From Oscheius tipulae (Eukaryota; Nematoda; Chromadorea; Rhabditida; Rhabditidae), in assembly GCA_037178975.1 (NCBI GenBank), contig JASJZH010000004.1, positions 3,348,001-3,412,000 of the forward strand: a stretch of 64,000 nt of DNA, in the 5' to 3' direction. Positions 35,714 to 49,300 of the stretch are shown here, piece after piece. The position numbers and the translations under genes were made by a program. Every line of letters starts with the position of its first letter. Position 1 is the stretch's first letter. Under the pieces are notes generated by a model that had not been told where the DNA came from, ran no database searches, and saw only the letters and a program-made list of their open reading frames with translations.

Positions 35714-38700
35714 TTAGAAGAGATATGTTGATCGATATTTTCGGCGGGAAAAAATTCTTGGTAGCAACTGCATCATCACGACAAAAATAGTGGAAACTGA
35801 GTACAGAATGAGCTGCGGGAACCGAGATGGCATCCAAAGAATTGTAAAGGAATAGTTGAATTTCGTTTGTGAAGTTTTTGTGAGGCTCAAAACGCCATAG
35901 CCGACAGTGTTCGTTCCCATTCTAAAAAGGAAATTGTGGAATATGGAAAAAGGCAATATACCTATAGGAGCAAGTAGGAACTTGCAATTCAACAACAGGG
36001 AGTCCTTTGCCAATCGCTCCCTTTACTTGAGCGGTTTTCGTGTCCAACATGGTGGAGTTCATCGAGTTATCTATCCTGCTTGAGACATGATGCCACGCCT
36101 AAACTCTTTCATGGATAAGTGAGATAAAAAGCTTACACTGTGATCATGAGCCGAAAGAATCAGATCTGGATCAATTGCACGGATCTCCTTGTTCGTCAGC
36201 CTCATTGCTGGAGAGACTGGTTCATGGCTCAAAAGTATTCTGATGACATCAGTTCTATTCTGACTTAAGATTTTAGAATGCTTCGGAGGCCACTCGAAAA
36301 AGTTGATCTAAAACGGTTTAGTACGGATAGGAATAGAAATTAACCTCGGTTATTTCAAAGTCGGGCCATTTGTAAACTTTATTCGGAAAGACTGTCTGGA
36401 ACCGACTTTGCAGACGGTCCCAAACTGGCTCCATTTCGCCTCCAATATCGTTATCCCCGGCAATATAGATACACTGGAAAAAGTTATAGGTTAAAAAGTA
36501 CTCAGAAAACCTTTGCTATTTCTTCTCTGAAGGGGAAAATGGTTTCGAATCTTGTGACGCTCCATTGAAACTGCTCATCGGTACCTTCCACTCCTTCGTC
36601 TATCAGATCTCCAAGAAAAATAACACTATTGGAAAGCGTATGTTCCCTAGCTAATGAATATCCTCTTCTGAGATACCTGAAAAAGAAAATCAGACATAGA
36701 AGAACTTCTTTGGCACGGTAAGACAATATGCTGTGTTTGAGAAAGTCAGACAAATTTCAAAAGTACGCCCATTTTCGACTGATGCAAGTCGTCTGATGCG
36801 GTTTAAAAAAAAAGACTACAAATGCAAATACGTTCGTGGCGGGCTCCTGAACGCGCGGGATTTCAAATCGAGTTGGTTTTCGATTTCCTGTTTTCAGTAT
36901 AACAGATTGTTCTTTCTTGTCTTCTTCCGTTCCTTTTGTATCTTAATCGTAGATGCTAGCAGTCTTCACTGAAAGCAATCAAAAAACTTCGAAAAATAAC
37001 GAAAACGAAGACTATACGCTGGTAGAAAGAAATCACAAAAAGTGCTTAATTTGAATTCCGGCCATGTACCATTTCGGGTAGCTGTATGCATTTTTTTTTT
37101 TGAACAAACATTAGCACGGAGTACTCAGCAAAATTCTCGTGCATTTTGCTTCTCATTTCTTTCTCGCAAGGTTTTATGATCGTCTATAGTTTGTTCAGGA
37201 ACGATATTGATTGGCAGAATACTGTAGGACTTTTTTTCCTCGCGGGACCCGTCACGCCAGTCTTTTACACGGCGTGTTATGCGCGTCGCCACTTTTTCGA
37301 ACCGGGCGCAAATGCCGCTCGTTTTCTTAAGTACAGTGCCCTACAGAAGGGTCTGATTCGGTTTGACCGAAATCGATTTCGAACTGTAACGATTTCCGCC
37401 AAAATTCGATTTCGCGCTGTTATGATTTTGAACAGATCGATTTCGACATGTTCGGTTTCGACCAAATTTGTACGTAATCACGTACACGTTTTTCTACTGT
37501 GCTTCATAATTGTTTTCTTTTACGTTTTATTACAGTTTTTGTGTTTTCTTTCTTGCTTTTTTTGTCAATCTGCATATTTTCGCAGAATTATGAAGCCAAT
37601 TAGGAAGCCCGAGACGATAGATCATCATTTGATGAGGCTGAAAAGGACGAACAAGGACGGATCTCGTATCTACAGCTGTTATTACCAGTATGCCTCATTG
37701 TTTTCGTCATTTTCTGACATTTACAGGGATAGAATGTACTCTTCCTGTGCAGCAATAATCAAAAGAAGTGTGACAGGTCAATCTACCATCAAAGTTGCCC
37801 ACAATCATCCGGCCGACGAGGTACTGAATATTGTAAGCGTACTACATTCTTTTCTCATTTTTTTAAAGACTGAAACCGAGAAAGTAGAACAACGTTTTAA
37901 AGCAAGAAGACAGCCTAAAACGTCTTCGAAAGACATCATTGAAGAATCTCAACGCTCCCATTCGGCAGAAGTAATGAGGCTTCTAGGTTTTCATGTTTAC
38001 TTCGTAATCTAACATCGTTTAGGAAGCTATGATAGCCAGCGGCAGAGGATATACCGTGCACGAGAGCAAAAATCGGCTGATTTCAAGTTGCTGGATCTCC
38101 CTGTCCCAGTATTTCAAGGAGCGACGACAACTACGTCAGGTACAGCTACGTGTTCAAGCAGTCTGTAAAGTTGAGTTTATAGACGGAAAACGATTTCTAC
38201 TGAAGGAATTATCTTGCTATGGACAGAGGATCGTCGTTTACGCCTCTGAAAACGACCTGCAGCTGTTGCAAAAAACCGATACTGTTTTGGTCGATGGAAC
38301 GTTCCGAACAGTCCCAAAACCATTTCTCCAGCTTGTCAGCATACATGTATTTGTAAGTTTTTAATTTCAAGCTTATTTCTGCGCTATCAGATCGCAAAAA
38401 CCATTACGAGGCCCGTTAGTTACATTTTACTGCAATCAAAGAAAGAATCGTGTTACCAAGCCGCGTTCAAAGAACTGTTTTCTGGCCGGAATATAGTTGT
38501 CCGCTACGCAATATCAGGTTAGTTGGCTATTTATCGTTTATTGCTATTGTCAAACAAGTTTTTAGATATGGAACCAGCCCTGAAAAATTCAATGAAGGCC
38601 GCAATTCCCGGATGCAGGCTGCATATCTGCTACTTTCACCTCATATCAAGCTGGCGAGAGCGATTGACACAAGAAAAGGATCTCCGGGCGGATATAAAAC

Positions 38701-40462
38701 CAGGTGTGCTATTTTTTTGCTTAAATAATTGTTCTATATAGGCGCAAAGTATCATAGGTTCTGGCTGAGAATACGAGCTCTCCCATTTTTCCCGCAACAG
38801 AATATGGCAAAGTTGTTTCAGAAGATTTTTGCAGAAGAAGAGGCTACGATAACTGCCAGCCTTTTGAGTATGTAGCTTCTGATTCATAATTTTCGAGGGT
38901 TTCTTTTTAGACTTTTGTTCATATCTAGAAAAAAATTACATCATGGGATCTGGAATTCTCACGCCCCGTTTCCCACCGAGCGAGTGGACAATGTTTGGCA
39001 GCCCTACGGACGGAATTCCACGAACTACAAACTGCGTTGAGTCTTGGCATCAGCAGTTGAACGCAAGTTTTTTTTTCTGATGTACATCAGTATTTTTGCA
39101 GAAAGTTACTAGTCACGAGTGCCCTCGTCTTTCGAAACTAGTCCAGAAGCTCATTGATGAAGAGGCCAAAACCGAGAAATACGGAGAAGTGCTGGCAAAC
39201 TCGCCAAACTTGAAGGTATCCAAATCCTTTTTTTTTTTTTAAAACGGTTTGCTTAGGTGATACCTGGCCGCAAATTAAAAGAAAAAAGAAAAAATAACAT
39301 CCTTGACAGCATTTTGAGATCGTCAAAGAAAAAAAATGGAGGAAAAGATGACTACACGCCTGATCTGGAGGATATCGACAAGGTGGCCGACCAACTTCGC
39401 TACTTTCAATGAAGCCACTGCTCTTTTTCCTGGCACAAAGCTTTTTCTAGTGACATAATATCTTGCCTTGCCTTGAATCTCAATAAATTTGTCTTGATGG
39501 TTATCTTTACCGGTTTTCTTGGGGGGAAAACGCAGTTTTATCTTTATCAAGTGACTACAGTTGTCGTCTAGCCCCTGCTTGCAGCGATCGTCATCATCTG
39601 TTAGCAAGAAAATTACTTGAAAAACGGCCAAAAATCGAATAAAAACAAGCTGAGAATACGATAAAAACGATTTGTACGTGATTGCGTACAAATTTGGTCG
39701 AAATCGAACATTTCGAAATCGATTTGTTCAAAATCGACTTGCCGCGAAACCGACTGCGGCGAATTCGAGCGCGGGGGAATCGATTTGTTCAAAACTGTCG
39801 CAGACCCCTACAGAAATCCTGGTTTAAACCGATTTTGACACAGAATACGATATACCCTACAGTAATCTAAAAAGAGGCTAGAGAACTAATTTTGAACTCC
39901 CGCTCTCGAAATGGGAAATTGACGCGAGAAAAATTGGCGACGCCTTTTGCATGGGCGTAACACGCCGTGTTTTAACATTTGGCAGCGGATTTCCGCCAAT
40001 TTTTTTTTTTAGCCTTTTCTGATTTTCACGTTGATTTTAAACATAGCGAATGACAACAAAAAAGGCTGATAAGCAAAAAAAAATCATAATAGGAAAATCG
40101 GTGAAATCCGCTGCCAAACGTTAAAGGACTGGCACGGCGGGTTCTGCGTGGAAAAATTCTAGTGTGCCGTCAGTCTGTATCGTTCCAAACAGTCTTTACC
40201 TGTCCGAGTCCCAGCGTGTCAACCATCCAATAAGCCAATGTTCATTCTTATAGCCAATCAGCTGTGGATCTGCCACCAGAAGTATATTGTCAATTTTGGT
40301 GTCAACTTCCGACCAAAAGAGTTGAACGTAGAAGACGTAGCTGAGCCATTCTCCCCATAATGCCACAATAGCTAGGAACACTATAAATTGACGTACATGA
40401 TCCGTACTGACTGAACGCCTACCTAGCTGAAATTTCCTGTTAAAAATGAAGGCCAAATTCAT
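35714..40462 (-). CDS. Membrane metallophosphoesterase, MPPE1/PGAP5-like
   Basis: Calcineurin-like metallophosphoesterase of the MPPE1 group, which acts in the ER/Golgi (human MPPE1 trims GPI glycans). Exon 1 (40462-40200) has a membrane helix (FLAIVALWGEWLSYVFYVQL) and the first metal motif ILLVADPQLIG. The next exon starts at 36676 with YLRRGYSLAREHTLSNSVIF. Further motifs are GDLIDEG, IAGDNDIGGE, ILLSHEPVSPA and LSAHDHS, then VPTCSYRMGTNTVGYG. It ends in a second helix (PQLILYSVSTIFVVMMQLLP) and a basic RRKYRSTYLF tail. Intron 1 is 3523 nt because it contains a MULE transposon in the opposite orientation. The spliced joint WDSDR/YLRR keeps frame, so the gene looks intact. Followed after 100 bp by RCE1. 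Confidence 0.9.
37590..39412 (+). CDS. MULE-type transposase with FLYWCH-like zinc finger
   Basis: N-terminus MKPIRKPETIDHHLMRLKRT then YSCYYQ, CAAIIKR and HNHPAD, a Cys-Cys-His-His pattern of FLYWCH/WRKY-type fingers. The core has the three acidic MULE residues: Asp in VLVDGTFRTVPKPF, Asp in ISDMEPALKNSMKAAIPGCR followed by C.FH (HICYFHL), and Glu in TTNCVESWHQQLN. It ends in a basic/acidic tail (KLKEKRKNNIL to VADQLRYFQ). About eight short introns are needed, and each frame change coincides with GT and AG. No internal stop or frameshift was detected after splicing, so the protein may still be functional. Ends with TGA at 39410-39412 and AATAAA near 39482. Confidence 0.88.
39972..40124. repeat. 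TTAA-flanked hairpin element nested in the MULE
   Basis: A 145-bp palindromic insert between two TTAA tetramers (39972-39975 and 40121-40124). Arms are ATTTGGCAGCGGATTTC and its near-exact complement GAAATCCGCTGCCAAACG. The centre is AT-rich with partly complementary T and A tracts. TTAA target duplication is the habit of piggyBac-type elements. It interrupts the right inverted end of the MULE relative to the left end, so it inserted later. Confidence 0.75.
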
Positions 40463-40833
40463 ATCGTGGTGGAACCCATCGGAAAGAAAAACGATTTTGT
40501 TAGAAGAAAGGCTTTTGTATCAATTCAAACAAGCTGGAGTAACCGCGCTGTATTATTCATGCGAGCGGCGCGGCGCGATGTCTCCGAACCGTTGAGACAG
40601 CCGAGTTTTTTTTTTTTACTTTGCTCATTGGTAAAAGTTCAATACTGACTCTTACACATTACTCAGCTCTTCTTGTTGTAAAAACGACTGCGAAACAAAA
40701 TAGAACACGACTAAGTCGTTCGAATCACTTAGAATATTTGTAACCTTTTTCAACAGCGCTCGAAAATCTTTACACTTTGCTTATCTTTCTCTTTTATGTA
40801 TTCTCCTCTTTCGAATGCCTTGTTTTTGCAGGT
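40463..40833. promoter_or_regulatory. Divergent upstream region, phosphoesterase / Ras
   Basis: 371 bp between the phosphoesterase ATG (minus) and the Ras ATG (plus). Contains T tracts, and just before the Ras start the sequence tgtttttgcag, a strong acceptor likely used for trans-splicing. A plus open frame (40466-40648) has no protein-like features. No TATA box stands out. Confidence 0.45.
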
Positions 40834-41588
<755 letters not shown>

Positions 41589-41969
41589 GAATAGTCAGAA
41601 AAGCCTGCCGCTAAGAATAGTCAGAAAAGCAACCACCTCCATTATTTGTACTTTAAGCTTCTCAACGCGTATATGTCTCCCATTTTACATTATCCGGACT
41701 GTTTCATCGTAAAATCAGCATTTTCTTTCTCTTTCTGCATAGAATTCATATGTTTGATGTTATCCACATTTTTTCACACACACTGTCCGTTCTACCGCTC
41801 CAACATCGTTATGAACGCTACAGACAGTTGTTGTTTCGATTGTTGTTCACAATTTCCTGATAAAACCCAAATTAGCTTCATAAAGACATCGTTTTACTGT
41901 GTTCAAATATGAGTTCCTGACTCTAACTATCGAAGACAGAAGTTTGAAAAGTAATCGTTTTGTTGAGAA

Positions 41970-44179
41970 ATGACTCGTAAGCGCAAGAACGTCGAAGAAC
42001 AAGCGGAGGCAACGGAAGAGCAGCCCACCGAAAGGACTTTTCCCAAGAAGGAAAAGCAGCGTCGTGTTCCGGAGTCTTGGAATCAGTCTGGAGACGACCA
42101 TTACGAGGAGAAAAATGAGAAGAACCATTTTGCCAGACCGAGCGAGGAAGAGAAGGTTCAATATCCCACGGAACTCGTAACCTATCTCAAGAATTTCGTC
42201 GATCTCATCGACACAGAAGGCAAGCAGGGTACTATTTTGCAGAAATTTTGAATAAATTACGTCGGTTTCCAGATGAGGAGCTGTACAATAAAGTGGTGGA
42301 AGAATGTTCTGGTTCGGAGGAGGTTCTTCTTCGTTTCTTTGACTCGTGCAAAGTTGTCGAGCAGATTTTTGGTTAGCCATTTACAAAATGCTGCTATTTT
42401 CATTTTAGGAAGCAGTGTGTATGCTGCCAGTCTGTTCCTCAAAAGTGTTTTTCGTCTAAAGCACAAGAAGATCGTCGATCTGCTCTTCGCCGATACTGCA
42501 GCCAGGACCATTGAGAACTTGCTCATTGTAATTTCTCCTATTTCAAATGTGGAACATCTTCAAATACTGGTCACTCTTTCCGATCTGCTCTGTGATAACT
42601 GGAAAGATGCTATCGTTAATAAGCCAACTTCCTTTCTCATTCGGTGTCTCGTCAAAATGTGCTGTGGAATGATCAAGGTATTTCATCCTTTTCTTTGATT
42701 TTTCGGTTTAGACTGGAGATACGGTCTCTCATAAAACAAAGAAAGGACCCGTCGATCCTGGTTTCCCCAACACTCCCATAGGTTCTCAGCTGAGAATCAT
42801 TTTCAACAAAATGGCCGATTTGGTCACTGATACTCCTTTGTCAGCAGGTTCATCATCACAATTGCTGACTAAATAGTCTCTTCCAGATCAAGCGGAAAAT
42901 CAGTATTGTTCTCTTCTCGTGCACGACATTCTGGAATGTGATGCTGTCGTTCAAGCTGGAAAATGTACTCAATTCGTCAAGAAGAGAATGGAAATGCCAA
43001 GTATACAGTGCTCTCGGCTCTAGCATTGTATTTCAGGTAGTCAGGTTGCGTTGAGTTGGTGCGGAAAAGGAAGCTCCCGAATCTGGGAGCAGGCCGTCGC
43101 TGGTTGTTCCGAGGCGAGAAGGAAAACTCTCTGGGAAAACGTTATTCAACCAAGTGTTAGTCCTGTTTTCTTTTTTAAGCCACTCGTTTTCAGTTGGAAA
43201 AGCTGGTCATGGACAGAATGGCAAACCACGCCCTGCAGAGTTTCATCAAATCTGTTCACTCGGAAGAATTGGTAAGCTTTTTACTATGAAGAAAGTAAAC
43301 ATCTGATCCAGGCGGGTACAGTATGCGAAGTACTTCTTCCTCTGATTCCGAAGATGTTCCAAAATCAAAGAATCGGTGTTGTGACGGCCATGTTGAAATG
43401 CAGCAAATGCGACTTGAAAGCACAGGAGAAGATTCTAAAGGAACTTCGCACTCAATTTGATTCGAATGCCGTCAGTTTCCTCATTTCACCGTTTAAAATC
43501 AAGCTAATATAGGCTGATAAGAAGGCAGACTTTTTCCTAAAAGTCTTGTCTATGAACAAGTGGAACGGCGGCAAATTTGATGTAAACCAGTCGGATCTTC
43601 AAGTGAGTCCTGTTTTCAACTTTCTATCCACCTCTTACAGGGAAGTCTTATGCTCCAATGTTTGTTCGAACTCCAAAAGGTGAAGTCTGCTTCGGTCGGG
43701 GTTCTCGCTCTGGACAAGGAAACTATTGTTCAAATGGTATCTGACCACGTATTCTACCATATCTTACTATATAGACGTTCAATAAAACCTGTACTTTTGT
43801 GATACAGGCGGTTTTGAAGAGCGAATCGGTTGAACACGACGTCAAGAATCACATCATCAGTGCCTTCGAGGTACGTTCTTTTTCTGTTAAAGGAAGCTGA
43901 GAAATTTTCAGGACAAATGGGAAAAACTGATTGAGAATCCAATAGGAAGCAGAGTCTTCGACTGTGTCTGGGACTTGCCGCAGACTACAGTCGACAAGAA
44001 ACAAAGGATCATGAAGATGATGTCTTCTGTGAGAGTACGTTTGAGTAGAAGATTCGAACCAAAAACTTTTTCAGAGCACCAGCAGGAACTTCAAGTTTGC
44101 CATGCTTCGTTGCGATCAGATGCTTTTCCGTAAAGATCGGAAAGCCTGGGTGCAGAAGATGAAAAACTGGAACAAGTAG
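41970..44179 (+). CDS. NOP9-like pumilio-repeat nucleolar protein
   Basis: Pumilio/HEAT-like protein needed for 18S rRNA maturation. The N-terminus is charged (MTRKRKNVEEQAEATEEQ). Repeats contain GSEEVLLRFFDSCKVVEQIF, FLKSVFRLKHKKIVDLLF, MDRMANHALQSFIKSV and PIGSRVFDCVWDLP, the Nop9 pattern of 'D..ANH..Q..I' and 'GSR..D..W'. The end KDRKAWVQKMKNWNK is basic. Around ten short introns, roughly 590 aa spliced. Nop9 rather than Pum/FBF is indicated by the degenerate, widely spaced repeats. It converges with the ankyrin gene: stops 68 bp apart. Confidence 0.82.
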
Positions 44180-44246
44180 CCATGTTACGTCGATTGTTGA
44201 TTTTATGTTGTCTGTTAAAACTTCATTTGTTTGTATGCACAGTTGA

Positions 44247-46149
44247 TCAAAGAGAAGGCGAGAGCTGCAGCTCCTCCACTTCGTCAAGAACTCGGTCAAT
44301 GTGCTCGACGGCGGACAGACCAAGTCCTTCCCAGACAACATCGTCGAGAACTTTGACTCGTTCGGATAAGGCATCATCCTCCGTTTGTGCGGAACAGTCT
44401 CGGACGCTTCCGTCATCCAAAAACTTCATTCGATGTCTCTCCACAATGCTGAAACAATCGTGTTTGGCTATTTTGAATCCGGACAACTTGTTTTCCTCTC
44501 CACCGGAAGAATAGCCGGAGCTCAGTTTGGGAGACATTGTGAGAAGAGTGGGAGATTGTGTAGAAATCGGAGCAAGAGGCTGTGTTTGAAGAAGAGGAAC
44601 AGGGGAAATGATTGTGCGAGGAATTGGAGATAGGGCTGGGCCCGAAGATGCAGATGACGGTCGAAGAATCTTCCTCTTTCCATGGTCATCTATTTCAGTC
44701 ATCAACCCAAATCTTTTATTAAACTCACTTTGGAAGACGGCCATTCTAGCTGCTAGCTCGTGATAACCTCTTACGGATGCTATGCCGACAGGTGAGTGTC
44801 CAGAAGCGTTCACAACTTCCAAATCAGCACCATACTCTATCTAAAACAAGTTTTTCTCTTTTCTATATTGACGCTTACCAGCAGAAGACAGGCGGGAGCA
44901 TGATTGCCTATGGCAGCCAGATGAAGAGGCGTGTTACCACGCGAGTCTTTGGCCGCCAACTTTTGCTTTCTCTTCTTGGAAGAAAACTGGTCGAGAAGAA
45001 GACGCAAGACGGGAGTGGATCCACAATCTGAAAATGTGTTTCAGACTCTTCTGGACAAACGAGCCTACAAGCAGCACAATGGATAGCAGTAGCTTCATCA
45101 CTCGTCTTCCAACCAATTGCATCATGACCCATTCTTTCCAACAGCCATCTGGCGATGTTTTCGTGACCGCAGAGAGAAGCAATATGGAGAAGTGATTGAC
45201 CTAGATCTCTCATTCGAATAACCCGCTAGATATACCTCGATTGTTCACGATCCCGATTTCACTGTGACCAGTCTCAATAAGGAATTTGATGCAGGAACTG
45301 CAACCAGCTTGTGCAGCATAGATGCTCGGAGTACAACCAAATTCGTCTCTCGCATTGACCATTTGACTATCGAACTTGATCAGCATTTTCAGCAGTTCCA
45401 GATTTCCTAGAGTTGAATTGGGCGAGTTGGAGAAAAGGATGAACCTTGTGCAGCTGCTACGTGGATTGGTAGCATTTGTGTTGCGTTCGGCAAAGTGGCC
45501 AACGACTTCCCAAATCTTTTTAGAAGTCTGGCCGACATCTGATTGTCGCCTTTGGCAGCAGCTGCCATAAGCAAAGAGGTCCCATTGACATCTCTGAGCG
45601 GCTTTTTTTGCCAAAAATATTGTCTCACCTCTGTAGAGCCATCTGGATAACCTCTCTCAAGGGTCCAGCCAAGACGAGTTCGACTGCTTCCTCATCCCCA
45701 GCTGCCACGGAAATGTGGGCTGGAAGTTCTCCCAATTCAGAAGAAATCTCTCGAATTCCAGGCACAGTTTCACAAAGATATCTGAATAATTCTCTCTAAT
45801 TGGCTCTCGGTCTGTTTGTGCCGCGACTAACCCCCATTTGATAAGGCAAAAGTCAACAAAGCGGTGAACAAACATCACCTCAGGGCAGGCGTGTGCTTGG
45901 CTCTGGCTGCATGATGAGCAGCTGTTTCTCCGAATTCGTCCTTTTTCAGAAGTTCTTCTCGCGTCAGGTTCCGAAGACAGTGGTCATGACCTTCTTGGGC
46001 AGCAATCACCGCCGAAGGACACTTGTGCTCTTCTCTAGGACTGAAGCTGATTACATAATTATACGAACGAAAAAGCAATAAACGAATGAGTATCTAATGA
46101 TATGTCAAAGGGGAACAAGGTTGACTCACCTATCACGGGGCGACGGCAT
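44247..46149 (-). CDS. Ankyrin-repeat protein, possibly espin-like
   Basis: About eight ankyrin repeats, such as DEFGETAAHHAARAKHTPAL, NATQMLPIHVAAAQGNLELL, GQSLLHIASLCGHENIARWL and SRGNTPLHLAAIGNHAPACL. A Ser/Pro-rich tail follows (SSASSGPALSPIPRTIISP), then an acidic/helical C-terminus (VLDDVVWEGLGLSAVEHIDR). First exon MPSPRD begins at 46149 and is joined by a ~90-nt intron to SFSPREEHKCPSAVIAAQEG. The repeat arrangement (ALRYLCE, LPAHISVAAGDEEAVELVL) recalls espin/forked actin-bundling proteins, but no WH2 or actin-bundling motif was identified. It lies 217 bp after the IleRS stop on the same strand. Confidence 0.75.
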
Positions 46150-46366
46150 AGCAACTGAGGAGCGGCGCAGTCAAACAAAACGGCAAACAACCGGCTCCGG
46201 AGGACGGAGTGCGCGAAACTTTCGATTCCTACTGCCAGAGCAGGAAAACAAAAAGTGAAGAGAAAAGATAGAATAACCATTTTTCACTAGAAGGAACCTG
46301 TGGGAAAGCCAAACAACAATGGGAACAATTAAATAAAAAGGGAACCGCAAACAAGTTACAAAGTGA

Positions 46367-49300
46367 TTACTGGCAGACGGTCAGAGACTTTCCGGATAGA
46401 TCGTGTACGGGGGCACAGGGATGGACGCTGAGACCGTCAGACGCTGACAGAAGAAGTTTGCCACCCCAGAGATTGAACGCAGAACGAACTTCGTAGAGGA
46501 GATCACTGAACGAGAGCTTCTTGTCGCCATTTTCCAATTTCAAACGAAGGGTCGTACCGCCGTGAGAAACAGTAACAGTCGGTCCGGTATTCTCGGCGAC
46601 CAGCCAAAGCTGGAAATGATAAAATTTTGCAGATCTTACAAGAAACGTACCGAAATTTCGTCATCTTTGACTTTACTAACGTTTTCAGCTACAGCCGACT
46701 TTCCGTGGGGAAGAGCTTCCAGCTTGAGAGGGGTACCTGAATTCAGAATTTTGATCTACAAGAACGTGAAGTCTACCTGAAGCAGCAGCGGAGATCTTGT
46801 CAATGTGGGCAGCCACTATTTTGGCAAGGGTGCCATTTTCCGGCTTGATCAGACAAAAGACCATGGCAGTGTCCGTGGTTACAAGTTTAGCCGCTTTCCT
46901 CAATTTTTGGATGCGATTCGTCACTTCTCGGGCGAGACCTTCCTCCTTCAGAGATTCATCCTCACTAGTATCCAGAAGAACGATAGTCTGAACAGGTACT
47001 GTACTGAACAAGCCAAAAATAATGTCACCTTGCTGTCGGAATGAGCCTTGTACCCGTCAGTCCCTCCTGTATTCACTCCAACAGAGTAAGAGACAGCCAT
47101 ATCCTCAAGACCGATTTCATGACCACAGACCTCCAATTTCCCTTCGGACAAGAACTTTTCCAGATCTGCTTGAGTCGTTTTCTGCTTCAAGTACTCAGCA
47201 ACCTTCTTCTGATCGCCCTTCAGACGAGCTCCGAGAGCACGGAAGTTGATGTCGGCCTTGAGGGATACTCCATATTTGTCCTTATCTTGAGAAATGGTCA
47301 GCTTCCTAACATTCAGCTCGGACAAAATGTAGTGATCCAGACTTTCGACATCGGCCAAGAACTGCGAGTCGCGGTTGATGACAATCATTTCCTTCAGGGG
47401 GTACTGAAAACATGAGGTCAAACATAAAAATGGGAAAACAAATACCTTGACTGGGATACCGGCCTTTTCACGTAGAACACGGACGAGATCAATGACTGAA
47501 CGCATAGCTTCAACTCTCCGTTCGACTGTGTGATCGATGAGTGACTCGTCTGGAGTAGGCAGCAGTGTGAAATGGACACTCTCTTCTTTGTCGCCAGTCA
47601 CTTTCCTCAAGTTTTGCCAGACGTAGTCGCAGAAGAACGGCGTGAAAGGAGACATGAGGCGGGTGATGAGAACGAGGACACGTCCAAGAGCAGTCAGAGA
47701 ATGGAGCTGTTCTTCTTCACTAGAGTCGCCCTTGATACGTTTCCTATTGAGACGAATGTAGACGTTGGTCAGCGTATCGAAGTACTTCGTCAAAGGACCA
47801 ACGACAGCGTACAAGTGATATCTGAATAAGCTGCGTTGGACAAGGAACCTTTTTTTTGGCATACTCGTTCATCTCTTTTCTGACGAATTGAACCAAACTG
47901 TTGGTGAATGACTGTATCCAGTGGTCCATAACGTTCGAGCTTGTGTCCTTCTGCATAGAGAACTTGTTGGAACCATCCTAAAAACAGAATTTAAGATACT
48001 AACGTTGGATCTCACATGCTCATAGGCCTGTACATTCTGGATGAAGAATCGGTAGGCGTTAAACCAGGGAAGGAAGACGGATTTCAGAAGGTCACGAACG
48101 CCATCCTCTCTGCAACAAATCGACTAGAAGGTGTACAACACTAACTGGAATCGAAGATTCTCTCCACGGACGACGGGCGAGTCAATGAGATATAGACGAA
48201 GAGCATCAGCTCCGTACTTGTTGACAATTTCGATAGGATCAGGATAATTCTTCTTTCTCTTCGACATCTTGTTTCCGTCAGATGCGAGAACAAGACCGTT
48301 GCAGATCAGATTCTAAAAAATCGAAAAGTAAATATACTATGAAAAGAATTACCTTGAAGGGAGGCCTTCCGAACAGCGCGGTAGAGAGAACCAGAAGAGT
48401 ATAGAACCATCCGCGAGTTTGATCGATTCCTTCAGCAATAAAGTCGGCCGGGAAGTTATCCTCGAACACCTTTTTGTTCTCGAATGGGTAGTGATTCTGG
48501 GCGTAAGGCATCGATCCAGACTCGAACCAGCAATCGAAAACTTCTGGAACGCGTCTGAGAACACCACGACCAGTCTTCGAGGGGATTGTCAAGTCGTCAA
48601 CACTGAAGTAATAACGATTTGGATATTTCTTAACAAACAAACTTTTCTCTATGAATATCTGTGATCTTCTTTCCGGTCAGCTCTTCCAGTTCCGCTATGC
48701 TGCCAGGGGCGATGATTTCTTCGAGATCATTACTGACCCACAAATTGATAGGCGTTCCCCAGAAACGATTGCGAGAGACTGCCCAGTCCCGTGCATCTTT
48801 CAGCCAGTTAGCGAATCGCTTATCTTTGACAAACCCAGGAACCCTAGAAAAAAACTGAAAGGAACGAACTACGTCATACCAGTAGGTTTTGTCGTTGTTG
48901 ACCAAAAGTTTGTCTTTGAGCGACTCCACGCGTATGAACCAGCTGGGGACGGCCTTGTAGAGGAGAGGTGTATCGGACCGCCAACAGAATGGGTAAGAGT
49001 GCTTCACTTCACCCTGTTTGACGAGATTTCCCATTTCCTTGAGCTTCTTGATTATCAGCTTGTCGGCATCTTTGACGTAGACTCCTTCCCAGTCTTTAAC
49101 TTCAGAAGTGAATTTGCCACTTTCATCAACGGGACAGACAACTTTCATGTCCTTTGTGATGATATTATTCTCCAGACAAACTTGATAATCGATCTGAATT
49201 GGCTTGCTTACACAACACACTAATACAATCGTACCTCTCCAAAATAAGGGGCCTGATGAACAACACCGGTACCTTGATCGACAGTTACGAAAGTGTTAGT

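Larger units (their letters stand above)
37213..40168 (+). mobile_element. Mutator-like (MULE) DNA transposon with long inverted ends
   Basis: Long terminal inverted repeats flank a transposase gene. Left arm 37213-37480 and right arm about 39660-40168 match in reverse complement. Shared blocks include ACACGGCGTGTTA.GC, CGTCGCCA, the GAAATCGATTTCGA family and TTTGTACG.AATCACGTAC. The outer ends share GGCA/TGCC and CCAGTC.TTTA. The right arm is interrupted by a TTAA-flanked hairpin. Exact termini and a target duplication could not be fixed by eye, so limits are good to perhaps 20 bp. Both arms also hold many short repeats of the CGATTT type. The element lies antisense in intron 1 of the metallophosphoesterase. 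Confidence 0.85.

Noticed and set aside
46059-46280. Hydrophobic minus-strand frame at the 5' end of the ankyrin gene
   Set aside because: It overlaps the first exon and intron of the ankyrin gene in another frame; the MPSPRD exon splices cleanly.
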